57,912 nucleotides of DNA. Source: Brevibacillus gelatini (lineage in GTDB: Bacteria; Bacillota; Bacilli; Brevibacillales; Brevibacillaceae). The stretch covers positions 1-57,912 of the forward strand of contig NZ_RHHS01000063.1 of the NCBI RefSeq assembly GCF_003710935.1, given 5' to 3'. Below are positions 1-6,706 of this stretch, piece after piece. The notes beneath the pieces are model-generated. The model saw only the letters and a list, made by a program, of their open reading frames with translations. It had not been told where the DNA came from and did no database searches. Both the position numbers and the translations under genes were made by a program. Position 1 is the stretch's first letter. Every line of letters starts with the position of its first letter.

Positions 1-50
1 GAGCATCCGCCTGACTGCCTTCATCAATAAAGAAACGAAGGAACTAAAAA

Positions 51-88
51 AATGGACGGGAACCTTTCGGTTTTCCGCCCATTTTTTA
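51..88 (+). terminator. Rho-independent terminator of an upstream gene
   Basis: An imperfect stem pairs AATGGACGGGAACC (51-64) with GGTTTTCCGCCCATT (69-83) and runs into a T-rich tract. It presumably ends the gene left of the window. No reading frame in the first 50 bases can be assigned to a protein. Confidence 0.75.
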
Positions 89-429
89 TTTTGGGGACTT
101 ATTGGACAGCCCCTTTTGGCGGTGATTTGTCCCAAGGCAAGCATGCCCCCAAAGCAGCCGGAAAAGGAGCGGGTAGGAAAGGCGCAGCAAGCACGCTGCT
201 TGAATAGGCTGAAGTGTTGGGGGCGGTGTTGGCCTCGGGTTCCGACGCCAGCCTTCCCAAGCCGTCGGGACGGAGTCTGTTTGAAAAAGAGACGGCTCGC
301 CTCCCGTCGATACGAAAAAAATTTCCGGATGGCGAGATAGCAAACCTGTTTCTTTGGTGGTGTTTCGGAACCCATTGCCCATTTTCTGAATAGGATGTAA
401 GGCAAAAGCCTAAAACCTTGAAATTCCGG

Positions 430-458
430 CACCATCACCCACCCCCCATCATAGGATA
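430..458 (+). promoter_or_regulatory. Sigma-K promoter of gerE
   Basis: CACC at 430-433 and CATAGGATA at 450-458 match the mother-cell sigma-K consensus (mACm, 16-base spacer, CATAnnnTA) at every specified base. Transcription would start near 466-468, about 50 bases before gerE. In Bacillus subtilis gerE is itself a sigma-K gene, so location and motif agree. The stretch from 89 to 430 shows no convincing gene. Confidence 0.75.
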
Positions 459-518
459 AGGTGACTCTGTAATCCCTCAACCTTGTTCCTGTAGAGCCCA
501 CAAGGAGGGGTGGCACGA

Positions 519-740
519 TTGAAGGGTAGCGACCAAACCAAGCCGTTGTTAACGAATCGCGAAAGAGAAGTGTTTGAACTCTTGGTCCAAGATAAGACAA
601 CAAAAGAGATTGCCGGACAACTCTTCATCAGCGAAAAGACTGTGCGCAATCACATCAGCAATGTCATGCAAAAATTAGGTGTCAAAGGTCGATCTCAGGC
701 AGTAGTCGAACTCGTTCGACTTGGCGAACTAGAGATTTGA
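519..740 (+). CDS. gerE: Spore germination/coat transcription factor GerE
   Basis: This 73-residue protein is nearly all a LuxR/FixJ-type helix-turn-helix. The run from KPLLTNREREVFELLVQDKT through TVRNHISNVMQKLGVKGRSQ is almost the B. subtilis GerE sequence as I know it, including the scanning helix SEKTVRNHIS. GerE is the last mother-cell regulator of sporulation: it activates some sigma-K coat genes and represses others. I chose TTG at 519 because AAGGAGG at 502-508 lies 10 bases upstream and because the resulting N-terminus (MKGSDQTKPLLT) has GerE length. The GTG at 510 sits only one base after that ribosome site. A sigma-K promoter lies 60 bases upstream and a terminator follows, so the gene is monocistronic. 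Confidence 0.95.
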   Translation: MKGSDQTKPLLTNREREVFELLVQDKTTKEIAGQLFISEKTVRNHISNVMQKLGVKGRSQAVVELVRLGELEI

Positions 741-755
741 ACCCAGTCCACCCAG

Positions 756-797
756 CCTCCCTTTTCTTCCCATGGTCGGAAGGGAGGGTTTTTTTAT
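756..797 (+). terminator. Terminator after gerE
   Basis: CCTCCCTT (756-763) pairs with AAGGGAGG (780-787), followed by seven Ts. It lies 15 bases after the gerE stop codon. Confidence 0.85.
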
Positions 798-942
798 TTG
801 GGGGGAGCGGTTGCAGTCGCAGAGGCTGTTACGCGAACGTAGCGTGAACGTAGCGAGTTGGACATTTACTTGAAAAAGAAAAAGTAAGATATTCACAGCA
901 AATCATTTCCTGCTATGCTCCTGGTAAAATAAGGAGGATAGA

Positions 943-1791
943 ATGCGCTTAAACATTGTAGAAACGGAAGAATTTTATATTGCAGGTATCGAAGTTGATA
1001 TGGGTTTTGATTGGGATGAATTCTTCGAAGCGCCTGACCCTGTCTTGTCAGAGATTGAACATGCAGTGAAAAATAACGTCTATTATTTCTTTTCAGATGG
1101 GGAAAAAGATATTTTCGGCAAGCGAGTCAGTTCCATAGAGAATCTCCCGGAGAGGTGTATAGCCGCGAAAATACCTGCGGGGCTTTATTCCAAAGCACCT
1201 AATATTTTATCTACATATGAACACGACATGTTTTCAATGACGAATTACGAGATCCTTGATGAGGACGAATATAGCGAATATAGAGAGTTTGTATTTGGCC
1301 CAAACGGCAATTATTACATGTACGTTTATCGTTCAGTAGAATACTCGCCAAATATCGTGAATGTGCGCCAGATTCCCGTCTTGCCGGAAGCGAGGGCAAA
1401 ACAGCTTCGCAAACAGTACATAGAAACATTTTTCGATGTGGACAGTGACCAAATTCGCGGGTTTCTCTATAAAAGATATGTAACATCTCACAGAGGATTC
1501 CTTTGGGAATTTCTAGGGAGAGAGACTTGCTTTAAGGGGCTTTCCCTGGCAGAAGCAACCGATTTTTTGAAAAGCAAACCAGAAGTGCTGTTTTTCTGGG
1601 ATGGGTCAAGTGAGTTAGGGACAAGATTTGCATCCGGCAAAGTGTTTACAATGGATGCAGAAAAATTGATACGATCTTATACGCGTTTCACTTTTGACAT
1701 GTACCTATTTGACTCTACGATGGACTGGACGATTATTTTTGTTCACGAACAAATTAGCGAGAAACCTAGCGATTGTTATCTCATCAATTGA
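943..1791 (+). CDS. Hypothetical protein with GyrI-like and DUF4275-like halves
   Basis: A 282-residue soluble acidic protein with no signal peptide or membrane helix. Residues about 1-140 have the look of a GyrI/effector-binding fold: a phrase IPAGLYSKAP followed by a YEILDEDEYSEYREF segment, as in the small-molecule-binding domains of AraC/MerR-type regulators. Residues about 190-275 (from FLWEFLGRETCF to DWTIIFVHE) recall the DUF4275 family of Firmicute proteins. Both assignments are by eye and tentative. No DNA-binding domain is present, so it would be a stand-alone sensor or a protein of unknown role. The start is secure: TAAGGAGG ends 5 bases before the ATG. A hairpin follows the gene. 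Confidence 0.8.
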   Translation: MRLNIVETEEFYIAGIEVDMGFDWDEFFEAPDPVLSEIEHAVKNNVYYFFSDGEKDIFGKRVSSIENLPERCIAAKIPAGLYSKAPNILSTYEHDMFSMTNYEILDEDEYSEYREFVFGPNGNYYMYVYRSVEYSPNIVNVRQIPVLPEARAKQLRKQYIETFFDVDSDQIRGFLYKRYVTSHRGFLWEFLGRETCFKGLSLAEATDFLKSKPEVLFFWDGSSELGTRFASGKVFTMDAEKLIRSYTRFTFDMYLFDSTMDWTIIFVHEQISEKPSDCYLIN

Positions 1792-1822
1792 AATGAAATG
1801 GAGACAACGCGCTAAAGGAGCG

Positions 1823-1870
1823 AAGGGGCTGTCCCTCCAGTCATGGAAAATGACAGAGGAACAGCCCCTT
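1823..1870. terminator. Long hairpin after the GyrI-like gene
   Basis: AAGGGGCTGTCCCT (1823-1836) pairs with the segment ending ACAGCCCCTT (1861-1870), a strong stem of about 14 pairs with one mismatch. Neither strand has a clean T-tract after it, so it is either a weak terminator or an RNA-stabilising hairpin. Confidence 0.5.
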
Positions 1871-1943
1871 GTATTGTGGGTCGTCCGGAAATGAGGTAAA
1901 GGCTTTTAACAGTTGAACGCTCTCCGGGGCATCCCGGCAAAGC

Positions 1944-2159
1944 CTAATCCTTCCGTATAATCAAATACACAATCAACCCGATCACCGGGAAAAAAAGCAA
2001 CCCAATCAGCACAATAACGGAAAATTCCTTGCTGTTGCCTCTGCGCCGTGAATCGCGGTAGGCCCAGATGCTGATGAGGATGTTTATCACGTTAAAGAGC
2101 AAAAACAACAGCAAGGGCAGTAGCATCACGAGCGTCGGGGAATCGAGCAAAAAACTCAT
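1944..2159 (-). CDS. Small two-helix membrane protein, PLDc_N-like
   Basis: A 71-residue protein with two hydrophobic helices (about residues 8-28 and 47-66) separated by a basic loop, AYRDSRRRGNSKE. This is the layout of the PLDc_N domain (PF13396), found at the start of cardiolipin synthases and as free-standing small proteins in Firmicutes. The C-terminus FFPVIGLIVYLIIRKD fits that family. Being only the membrane part, it cannot be a phospholipase; its function is unknown. The start is ATG 2159 because AGGTGATT lies 8 bases before it; the open frame extends upstream without a better site. Confidence 0.8.
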   Translation of the reverse strand: MSFLLDSPTLVMLLPLLLFLLFNVINILISIWAYRDSRRRGNSKEFSVIVLIGLLFFPVIGLIVYLIIRKD

Positions 2160-2607
2160 CAATTGAATCACCTGCTTTGTCGGATAAGTCCTGTATCTTT
2201 TAATCATACCAAAATTTGGTTGATTCTGCATGTCCAGGCACTTTTTCTACAAGTAGCGGCTCTCGCGCCATTTTGTCTCGTATTCTTTTTTTCCTTCAAT
2301 CCAGCAAAAGCCTTGCAACGTCAGCCTTGAAAGGAAACAAAAAAACAGATAGGGCAGCAAGCAGCTTCTGATTTCCCGATGGAGCAGATGATGAAACCCC
2401 ATAGACGGCAACACCTTTTGTTTTGTTGCCAATCATTCGAGCCTGCTGGGGCTGAAAACATTCAAATGCATCCGCGCCATATGTTTCAGGAATTGGTCTT
2501 TCGACTCATATAGTTTCGGCAGGCGGTTCATGTATGATGAAACTATGGCGTGTTTTGGCAAAAAACAGGCCAAAGGAAACAGAAAACAGCGGATGAGGGG
2601 TCGCAAC
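2160..2607. other. Intergenic stretch, no supported gene
   Basis: Short open frames exist on the minus strand (2247-2432 and 2433-2660), but they lack ribosome sites and have unlikely composition. The part upstream of 2608 presumably carries the promoters of the two divergent neighbours. I could not pick a convincing one. Confidence 0.5.
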
Positions 2608-3657
2608 ATGCAGGGGAAAAACAAACGTCTATTACTGGGAATCGCACTACTGGTTGTCATTGTGTTGGGCTTTTGGGGCTATCGTTTGCTGGGGCCTGTT
2701 GCGCTGGCGGAAGGATACATGTACGAAGACAACAGCCGGATGGTGTACGCGAAGGCAACAGCGGAAAATGACCAGGTCAATGTTGAAGTGACGCTGTCCA
2801 AGCTGCTCGTCGAGGATACGATTCCGCGCTTGCAAACCGAGACAAGCGCCTGGACGGGGACGATGGAAAACAATACGCTTACTCTTCAAGAAAAGAAGAC
2901 GGGCCAAAAGCTCCAGGCCAAGCTGAGTGCAGACGGACTGCTGTTCCAGGGGCCGTTTGCGCAAGGCGAGCCTACTGAAACCATGCTCACAGCCAGCGAC
3001 AAGCAGACGTATGATGACAAGCTGGCAGCGTGGACGAAGAGCGTCGAGCAGGAAGCCACACAGAAGAAAAAAGAACTGGAGGAGCAGCAGGCCAAGGAAG
3101 CAGCGCGCGTCGCGTTCGCCAAAAAGGTCGAGCAGACAGGAAGGCTTACGGCCGATATGCTGGAGAGCGCCCAATATTTGCAGGAAATCCAGTTCACAGA
3201 GGAGTTGCAGTTTTCCAAAGACCAGGTTGTCGAGCTGCAAGGTCTTTTGGACGAGCTGACTACATACGCGAAACAACCTGGTCTGAGCAAAATGGAATAC
3301 GACGTGATGTCCGGGACGCTCGGCAGCATGAAGGTGCTGGTCGACGGAATGAACGCCATGGAGAACACGATTGCGCAAAAGAAAAAGCGGATACAGGACA
3401 TTATCGCTGTGCTGGAGACGGATATGAAAGACGCGCAGACGGTGTGGGAGGAAATCAAGGCGAGCGTGACAGATGCAGAGAAGCGGGAAAAGGCGTTGAC
3501 GGAAGCGGTCAAGACAGGCTCTGATGCAATCGCGCAGGCAAATGAGCGGCTCGGCACACTGGAAAAAGAGCTGGCGAGCGTCAAAGCTTCCGCAAACAGG
3601 CTCTACCAGCAGGCAGTAGCCGTGCTCGAACAGACGAGGGTCAAGTACGGCTACTAG
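2608..3657 (+). CDS. Membrane-anchored extracytoplasmic coiled-coil protein
   Basis: A 349-residue protein with a basic N-terminus, one hydrophobic helix (LLLGIALLVVIVLGFWGY, about residues 7-25) and a large hydrophilic remainder predicted outside the membrane. Residues about 35-135 look like a beta-rich domain rich in Thr and Gln. From about 145 to the end the chain is helical and heptad-like, with runs of Glu, Lys and Gln (KKKELEEQQAKEAARVAF). I do not recognise a family. I chose ATG 2608 because GAGGGG precedes it by 7 bases; in-frame ATGs at 2530, 2545 and 2593 would only add a polar basic tail. The gene stands alone and ends at its own terminator. Confidence 0.75.
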   Translation: MQGKNKRLLLGIALLVVIVLGFWGYRLLGPVALAEGYMYEDNSRMVYAKATAENDQVNVEVTLSKLLVEDTIPRLQTETSAWTGTMENNTLTLQEKKTGQKLQAKLSADGLLFQGPFAQGEPTETMLTASDKQTYDDKLAAWTKSVEQEATQKKKELEEQQAKEAARVAFAKKVEQTGRLTADMLESAQYLQEIQFTEELQFSKDQVVELQGLLDELTTYAKQPGLSKMEYDVMSGTLGSMKVLVDGMNAMENTIAQKKKRIQDIIAVLETDMKDAQTVWEEIKASVTDAEKREKALTEAVKTGSDAIAQANERLGTLEKELASVKASANRLYQQAVAVLEQTRVKYGY

Positions 3658-3685
3658 CACAAATAGAAGACTCGTGAAAAAAATC

Positions 3686-3733
3686 AGGCTCAGCTTCCGG
3701 ACGGCTCGATGCGGCGGAAGGCTGGGCTTTTTT
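3686..3733 (+). terminator. Terminator after the coiled-coil membrane protein gene
   Basis: AGGCTCAGCTTCCG pairs with CGGAAGGCTGGGCT, followed by seven to eight Ts. Confidence 0.75.
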
Positions 3734-3965
3734 TGCCAAAAAGAATGAACCAGACGTGTATCCGGTAAAAAGCCTACGTGGCACGACGGCAGATGAAGCG
3801 GGAAAGCTGGCCGGGGCCGTTTTACAGAGCAAGCTCTCCGCAAATGACTCGATGCAGCAGCGAAGTATCCGGAGCGAATCGGATTTTGTTATTTTCAGAT
3901 CGGTATTCTTGTATTATCCTTAAACGTATACATCAGCCTTTGTGGCTTGGGTCGGGAGGTTTTTT

Positions 3966-4880
3966 ATGAGCGTTTATGAAAGTATTACAGAGCTGATCGG
4001 AAATACGCCTCTCGTTCGCCTGAACCGGATCGTCCCCGAAGGAGCAGCAGAGGTTTGGGTGAAGCTGGAAAAATTCAATCCGTCGGGAAGCGTCAAGGAC
4101 CGGGCTGCTTACAACCTGATCGCGGAAGCCGAGCGGGAGGGGCTGATTCAGCCGGGTGACACGATTATCGAGCCGACGAGCGGAAACACCGGGATTGGTC
4201 TTGCGATGAACGCCGCGGCCAAAGGATACCGGGCGATCCTGGTCATGCCGGACAACATGTCCAAAGAGCGGATCAACCTCTTGAAAGCGTACGGGGCAGA
4301 GGTCGTGCTGACGCCGAGCGAATTGCGGATGCCGGGAGCAATTGCCAAGGCGAAGGAGCTTGCGCAGGAGATTCCGCGCAGTTTTATCCCGCAACAGTTT
4401 GAAAACAAGGCGAACCCCGATATTCACCGGGTCACGACTGCCCGCGAGATTTTGGCGCAGACGAACGGACAGCTCGACGCTTTTGTCGCAACCGCAGGCA
4501 CTGGCGGAACGATTACGGGGACAGGCGAAGCGTTGCGCGAGCAGCTCCCGGAGCTGTACATCGCCGTTGTCGAGCCAAAAGGCTCCCCCGTCCTGTCCGG
4601 CGGCAAGCCTGGACCGCACAAGCTGGTCGGCACCAGTCCGGGCTTCATTCCGCGCATTTTGAATACGGGCATTTACGACGAGATCATCCAGATTGCAGAC
4701 GAGGACGCGCTGGACAGCATGCGCAAGCTCGCGGCGCTGGAAGGGATTTTGGTCGGCCCGTCGTCAGGAGCATCGGTGTACGCCGCCATTACGATTGCCA
4801 AACGGCTTGGCGCAGGCAAGCGGGTCGTCTGCATCGCGCCGGATACGGGCGAACGGTACTTGAGCATGAATCTTTTTTGA
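3966..4880 (+). CDS. cysK: Cysteine synthase (O-acetylserine sulfhydrylase)
   Basis: A fold-type II PLP enzyme that makes L-cysteine from O-acetylserine and sulfide. Its 304 residues fit the family. The PLP lysine lies in NPSGSVKDRAAYNLI (about residue 44), the phosphate-binding loop is TSGNTGIGLA followed later by TAGTGGTITGTG, and the substrate loop PTSGNTG is intact. It is closer in style to B. subtilis YtkP than to main CysK, so the precise sulfur donor is uncertain. ATG 3966 is preferred over the GTG at 3942 because GGGAGG precedes it by 6 bases. No S-box or T-box leader is visible. The gene is monocistronic and convergent with the M20 gene across a shared terminator. Confidence 0.93.
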   Translation: MSVYESITELIGNTPLVRLNRIVPEGAAEVWVKLEKFNPSGSVKDRAAYNLIAEAEREGLIQPGDTIIEPTSGNTGIGLAMNAAAKGYRAILVMPDNMSKERINLLKAYGAEVVLTPSELRMPGAIAKAKELAQEIPRSFIPQQFENKANPDIHRVTTAREILAQTNGQLDAFVATAGTGGTITGTGEALREQLPELYIAVVEPKGSPVLSGGKPGPHKLVGTSPGFIPRILNTGIYDEIIQIADEDALDSMRKLAALEGILVGPSSGASVYAAITIAKRLGAGKRVVCIAPDTGERYLSMNLF

Positions 4881-4883
4881 CGA

Positions 4884-4930
4884 AAAAAGCCGCCTTTTCC
4901 CTTTTTTCCGAGGGAGAAAGCGGCTTTTTC
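4884..4930. terminator. Bidirectional terminator between cysK and the M20 gene
   Basis: AAAAAGCCGC and GCGGCTTTTT form a stem interrupted by T- and A-rich arms, and both strands end in a T-run. It can serve both convergent genes. Confidence 0.85.
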
Positions 4931-4991
4931 ATGTGCGCTGATCCGCTTGCTGTCGGCCATTTCGGGCCAGTGCCCTCACTTGCCTCTGGAC

Positions 4992-6179
4992 TTAGCCTTG
5001 ATGACGCGCCTGGTAAGCGAGCAAGGCTCCAATGAACAACTGCCCGGTCTGGAGCATGGAGCGCTCATCGACATCGAATTTCGGGTGGTGGTGCGGATAG
5101 GTCGCCTGGATCTTCGGATTGCGGCCTCCTGTCATGAAAAAAGTGGCGGGCCGCTCCTGCGCGAAGTAGGCAAAGTCTTCTCCGCCCATGATCGGCGGTA
5201 TCTTCAAGACGTTTTCGTCGCCAAAAAGACGCTTGGCTACGGCTTCGACATGCGCAGTTTCCACTTCGTCGTTCCAGGTGGCAGGGTAGCCGCGTTCGTA
5301 CGTGATTGCACACGTCGCGCCGACAGCCTGGCAGCTCGCCTCTACGATGCGGCGCATGGATTGCTCCACTGCGACGCGCACTTCCTCGTCGTACGTGCGC
5401 ACGGTTCCTTTGAGGCGCACCTGGTCGGGGATGACGTTGTAGGCTTCGCCGCCTCCAAGGAATGAGCAGACGGACAGAACCACCTGCTTGAGCGGATCGA
5501 TCTGACGGCTTGCGATTTGCTGCAAGTTCATCACGATCTGGCTGCCGAGCACGATCGGGTCGATCGAGTGGTGCGGGGAAGCGCCGTGGCCGCCTTTTCC
5601 GTACAAAATGATTTCGAAGCTGTCCGCAGCTGCGGTTACATAGCCCGGTGCAATCCCAACCTTGCCGACTGGCAGGTCAGAAGCGACGTGCGCACCGAAC
5701 ACCACATCGACGCCTTCTAGGCAGCCTGCTTCGATCATGGCTTTGGCGCCGCCCGGTGGCAGCTCTTCGGCAAATTGATGCAGGAACACGACCGTTCCGG
5801 GAATCTCGTCACGGTACTCGCTCAACACTTGCGCGACACCCAAAAGCCCTGCTGTGTGAATGTCGTGGCCGCAGGCGTGCATGACGCCCGGAATGCGCGA
5901 TTTATACGCGACGTCTTTTTCATCCTGAATCGGCAGGGCGTCAAAGTCGGCGCGCAGGGCGACGGTTTTTCCGGGCTTTCCGCCCTTGAGATAGCCGACG
6001 ACGCCCATGCCTCCGACACCTGTTTTGACTTCCATGCCAAAGGAAGCGAGCCTGTCTGCTACCTTTTTGGCTGTATTCTCCTCTTTGAAGGAAAGCTCTG
6101 GGTACATATGCAGATCACGCCGGAATGAAACAAGTTCAGGGTAAATTTCCTGTAAACGGGCAAACATTTTGTCTTGCAT
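4992..6179 (-). CDS. M20-family N-acyl amino acid amidohydrolase
   Basis: A 395-residue metallo-amidohydrolase of the hippurate hydrolase / N-acyl-L-amino acid deacylase group. It would cleave an acyl group from an N-acyl amino acid or peptide in the cytoplasm. Metal ligands are visible in CGHDIHTAG (about residue 105), in FAEELPPGGA (about 140, the catalytic Glu pair) and in GGEDFAYF near the C-terminus. The dimerisation domain lies between (about 185-300). ATG 6179 follows AAGGAGTG by 7 bases; upstream codons in the same frame lack a ribosome site. A sigma-A promoter (TTGCAG, 18 bases, TATAAT) lies just upstream, overlapping a divergent one. Substrate cannot be told from sequence. Confidence 0.92.
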   Translation of the reverse strand: MQDKMFARLQEIYPELVSFRRDLHMYPELSFKEENTAKKVADRLASFGMEVKTGVGGMGVVGYLKGGKPGKTVALRADFDALPIQDEKDVAYKSRIPGVMHACGHDIHTAGLLGVAQVLSEYRDEIPGTVVFLHQFAEELPPGGAKAMIEAGCLEGVDVVFGAHVASDLPVGKVGIAPGYVTAAADSFEIILYGKGGHGASPHHSIDPIVLGSQIVMNLQQIASRQIDPLKQVVLSVCSFLGGGEAYNVIPDQVRLKGTVRTYDEEVRVAVEQSMRRIVEASCQAVGATCAITYERGYPATWNDEVETAHVEAVAKRLFGDENVLKIPPIMGGEDFAYFAQERPATFFMTGGRNPKIQATYPHHHPKFDVDERSMLQTGQLFIGALLAYQARHQG

Positions 6180-6210
6180 TGGACCCACTCCTTTTTCCTG
6201 TGGAAAGAGA

Positions 6211-6239
6211 TTGATAATGCGCAGCAACCTCATTATAAA
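6211..6239 (+). promoter_or_regulatory. Sigma-A promoter facing away from the amidohydrolase
   Basis: TTGATA (6211-6216), a 17-base spacer and TATAAA (6234-6239) make a near-consensus promoter. Transcription would begin near 6246. The nearest plus-strand feature is a strong terminator at 6313-6350. Confidence 0.65.
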
Positions 6240-6261
6240 AATATTGCGAAATATTCTGCAA
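6232..6261 (-). promoter_or_regulatory. Sigma-A promoter of the amidohydrolase gene
   Basis: On the minus strand TTGCAG (6261-6256) and TATAAT (6237-6232) are separated by 18 bases. Its -10 box overlaps the -10 box of the plus-strand promoter at 6211-6239. Confidence 0.6.
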
Positions 6262-6350
6262 TCTATGCTGAACCGAAGTATGCCCGGCGTGACGGGGGCG
6301 GTGGACAGTTTTGTCGTCGTGCGGATCGGCCTTGCACGACGGCTTTTTTA
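6246..6350 (+). ncRNA. Candidate small RNA or terminated leader (~105 nt)
   Basis: The interval between the plus-strand promoter (6211-6239) and the terminator (6313-6350) contains no open frame with a ribosome site, so it could be a discrete short RNA. Alternatively it is a 5' leader with premature termination ahead of inhA (start 6707). The rest of the gap, 6351-6706, shows no gene; it is AT-rich and must contain the inhA promoter if the leader model is wrong. The start is inferred from the promoter and is accurate to a few bases at best. Confidence 0.45.
6313..6350 (+). terminator. Orphan intrinsic terminator upstream of inhA
   Basis: GTCGTCGTGC (6313-6322) pairs with GCACGACGGC (6334-6343), ten pairs with one G-U, followed by seven Ts. 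No protein gene ends here on the plus strand. Confidence 0.85.
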
Positions 6351-6706
6351 TGATGCGCAAATGAAAATGGAAAAGAACCGGATCGAACCGTTTGATGAAA
6401 AAGTATTTTTCGTGTTTGATCGACAATTTTCTACAATGGATTGATAGGACTTTTGGCAGGCTTAGCGAAGTCTTTCTTCTCCTGCAATCCGAGAAAAATA
6501 GCACAAAAAATGGAAAATCAAACAGTTTGTCCTTTTAGGTCAGATGTCTCAAGAGAAAAATCGTTTTGCGCAGGGATAATTTTCTGTCGAAAGAAATTTT
6601 TAGGCTGTTATCAAGATGTATGTAATAATTGTGAATAGTCGGAACTACAGGGGGCGAAATGATAGTCCGGCCAAACCATACAGACAGAAAGAGAGGGTGA
6701 ACGGCA

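Noticed and set aside
1..50. 3' end of an upstream gene
   Set aside because: The terminator at 51-88 implies one, but three frames are possible in 50 bases and none can be chosen.
2247..2660. Two small minus-strand frames (61 and 75 codons)
   Set aside because: They lack ribosome sites, start with poor codons and overlap the start of a supported plus-strand gene.
2647..3843. 398-codon minus-strand open frame opposite the coiled-coil membrane protein
   Set aside because: It is a shadow frame crossing the plus-strand terminator, with Cys/Leu/Arg-rich nonsense composition.
3736..3965. S-box or T-box leader before cysK
   Set aside because: No specifier-type stem, T-box sequence or S-box core is recognisable; no clear sigma-A promoter was found either.
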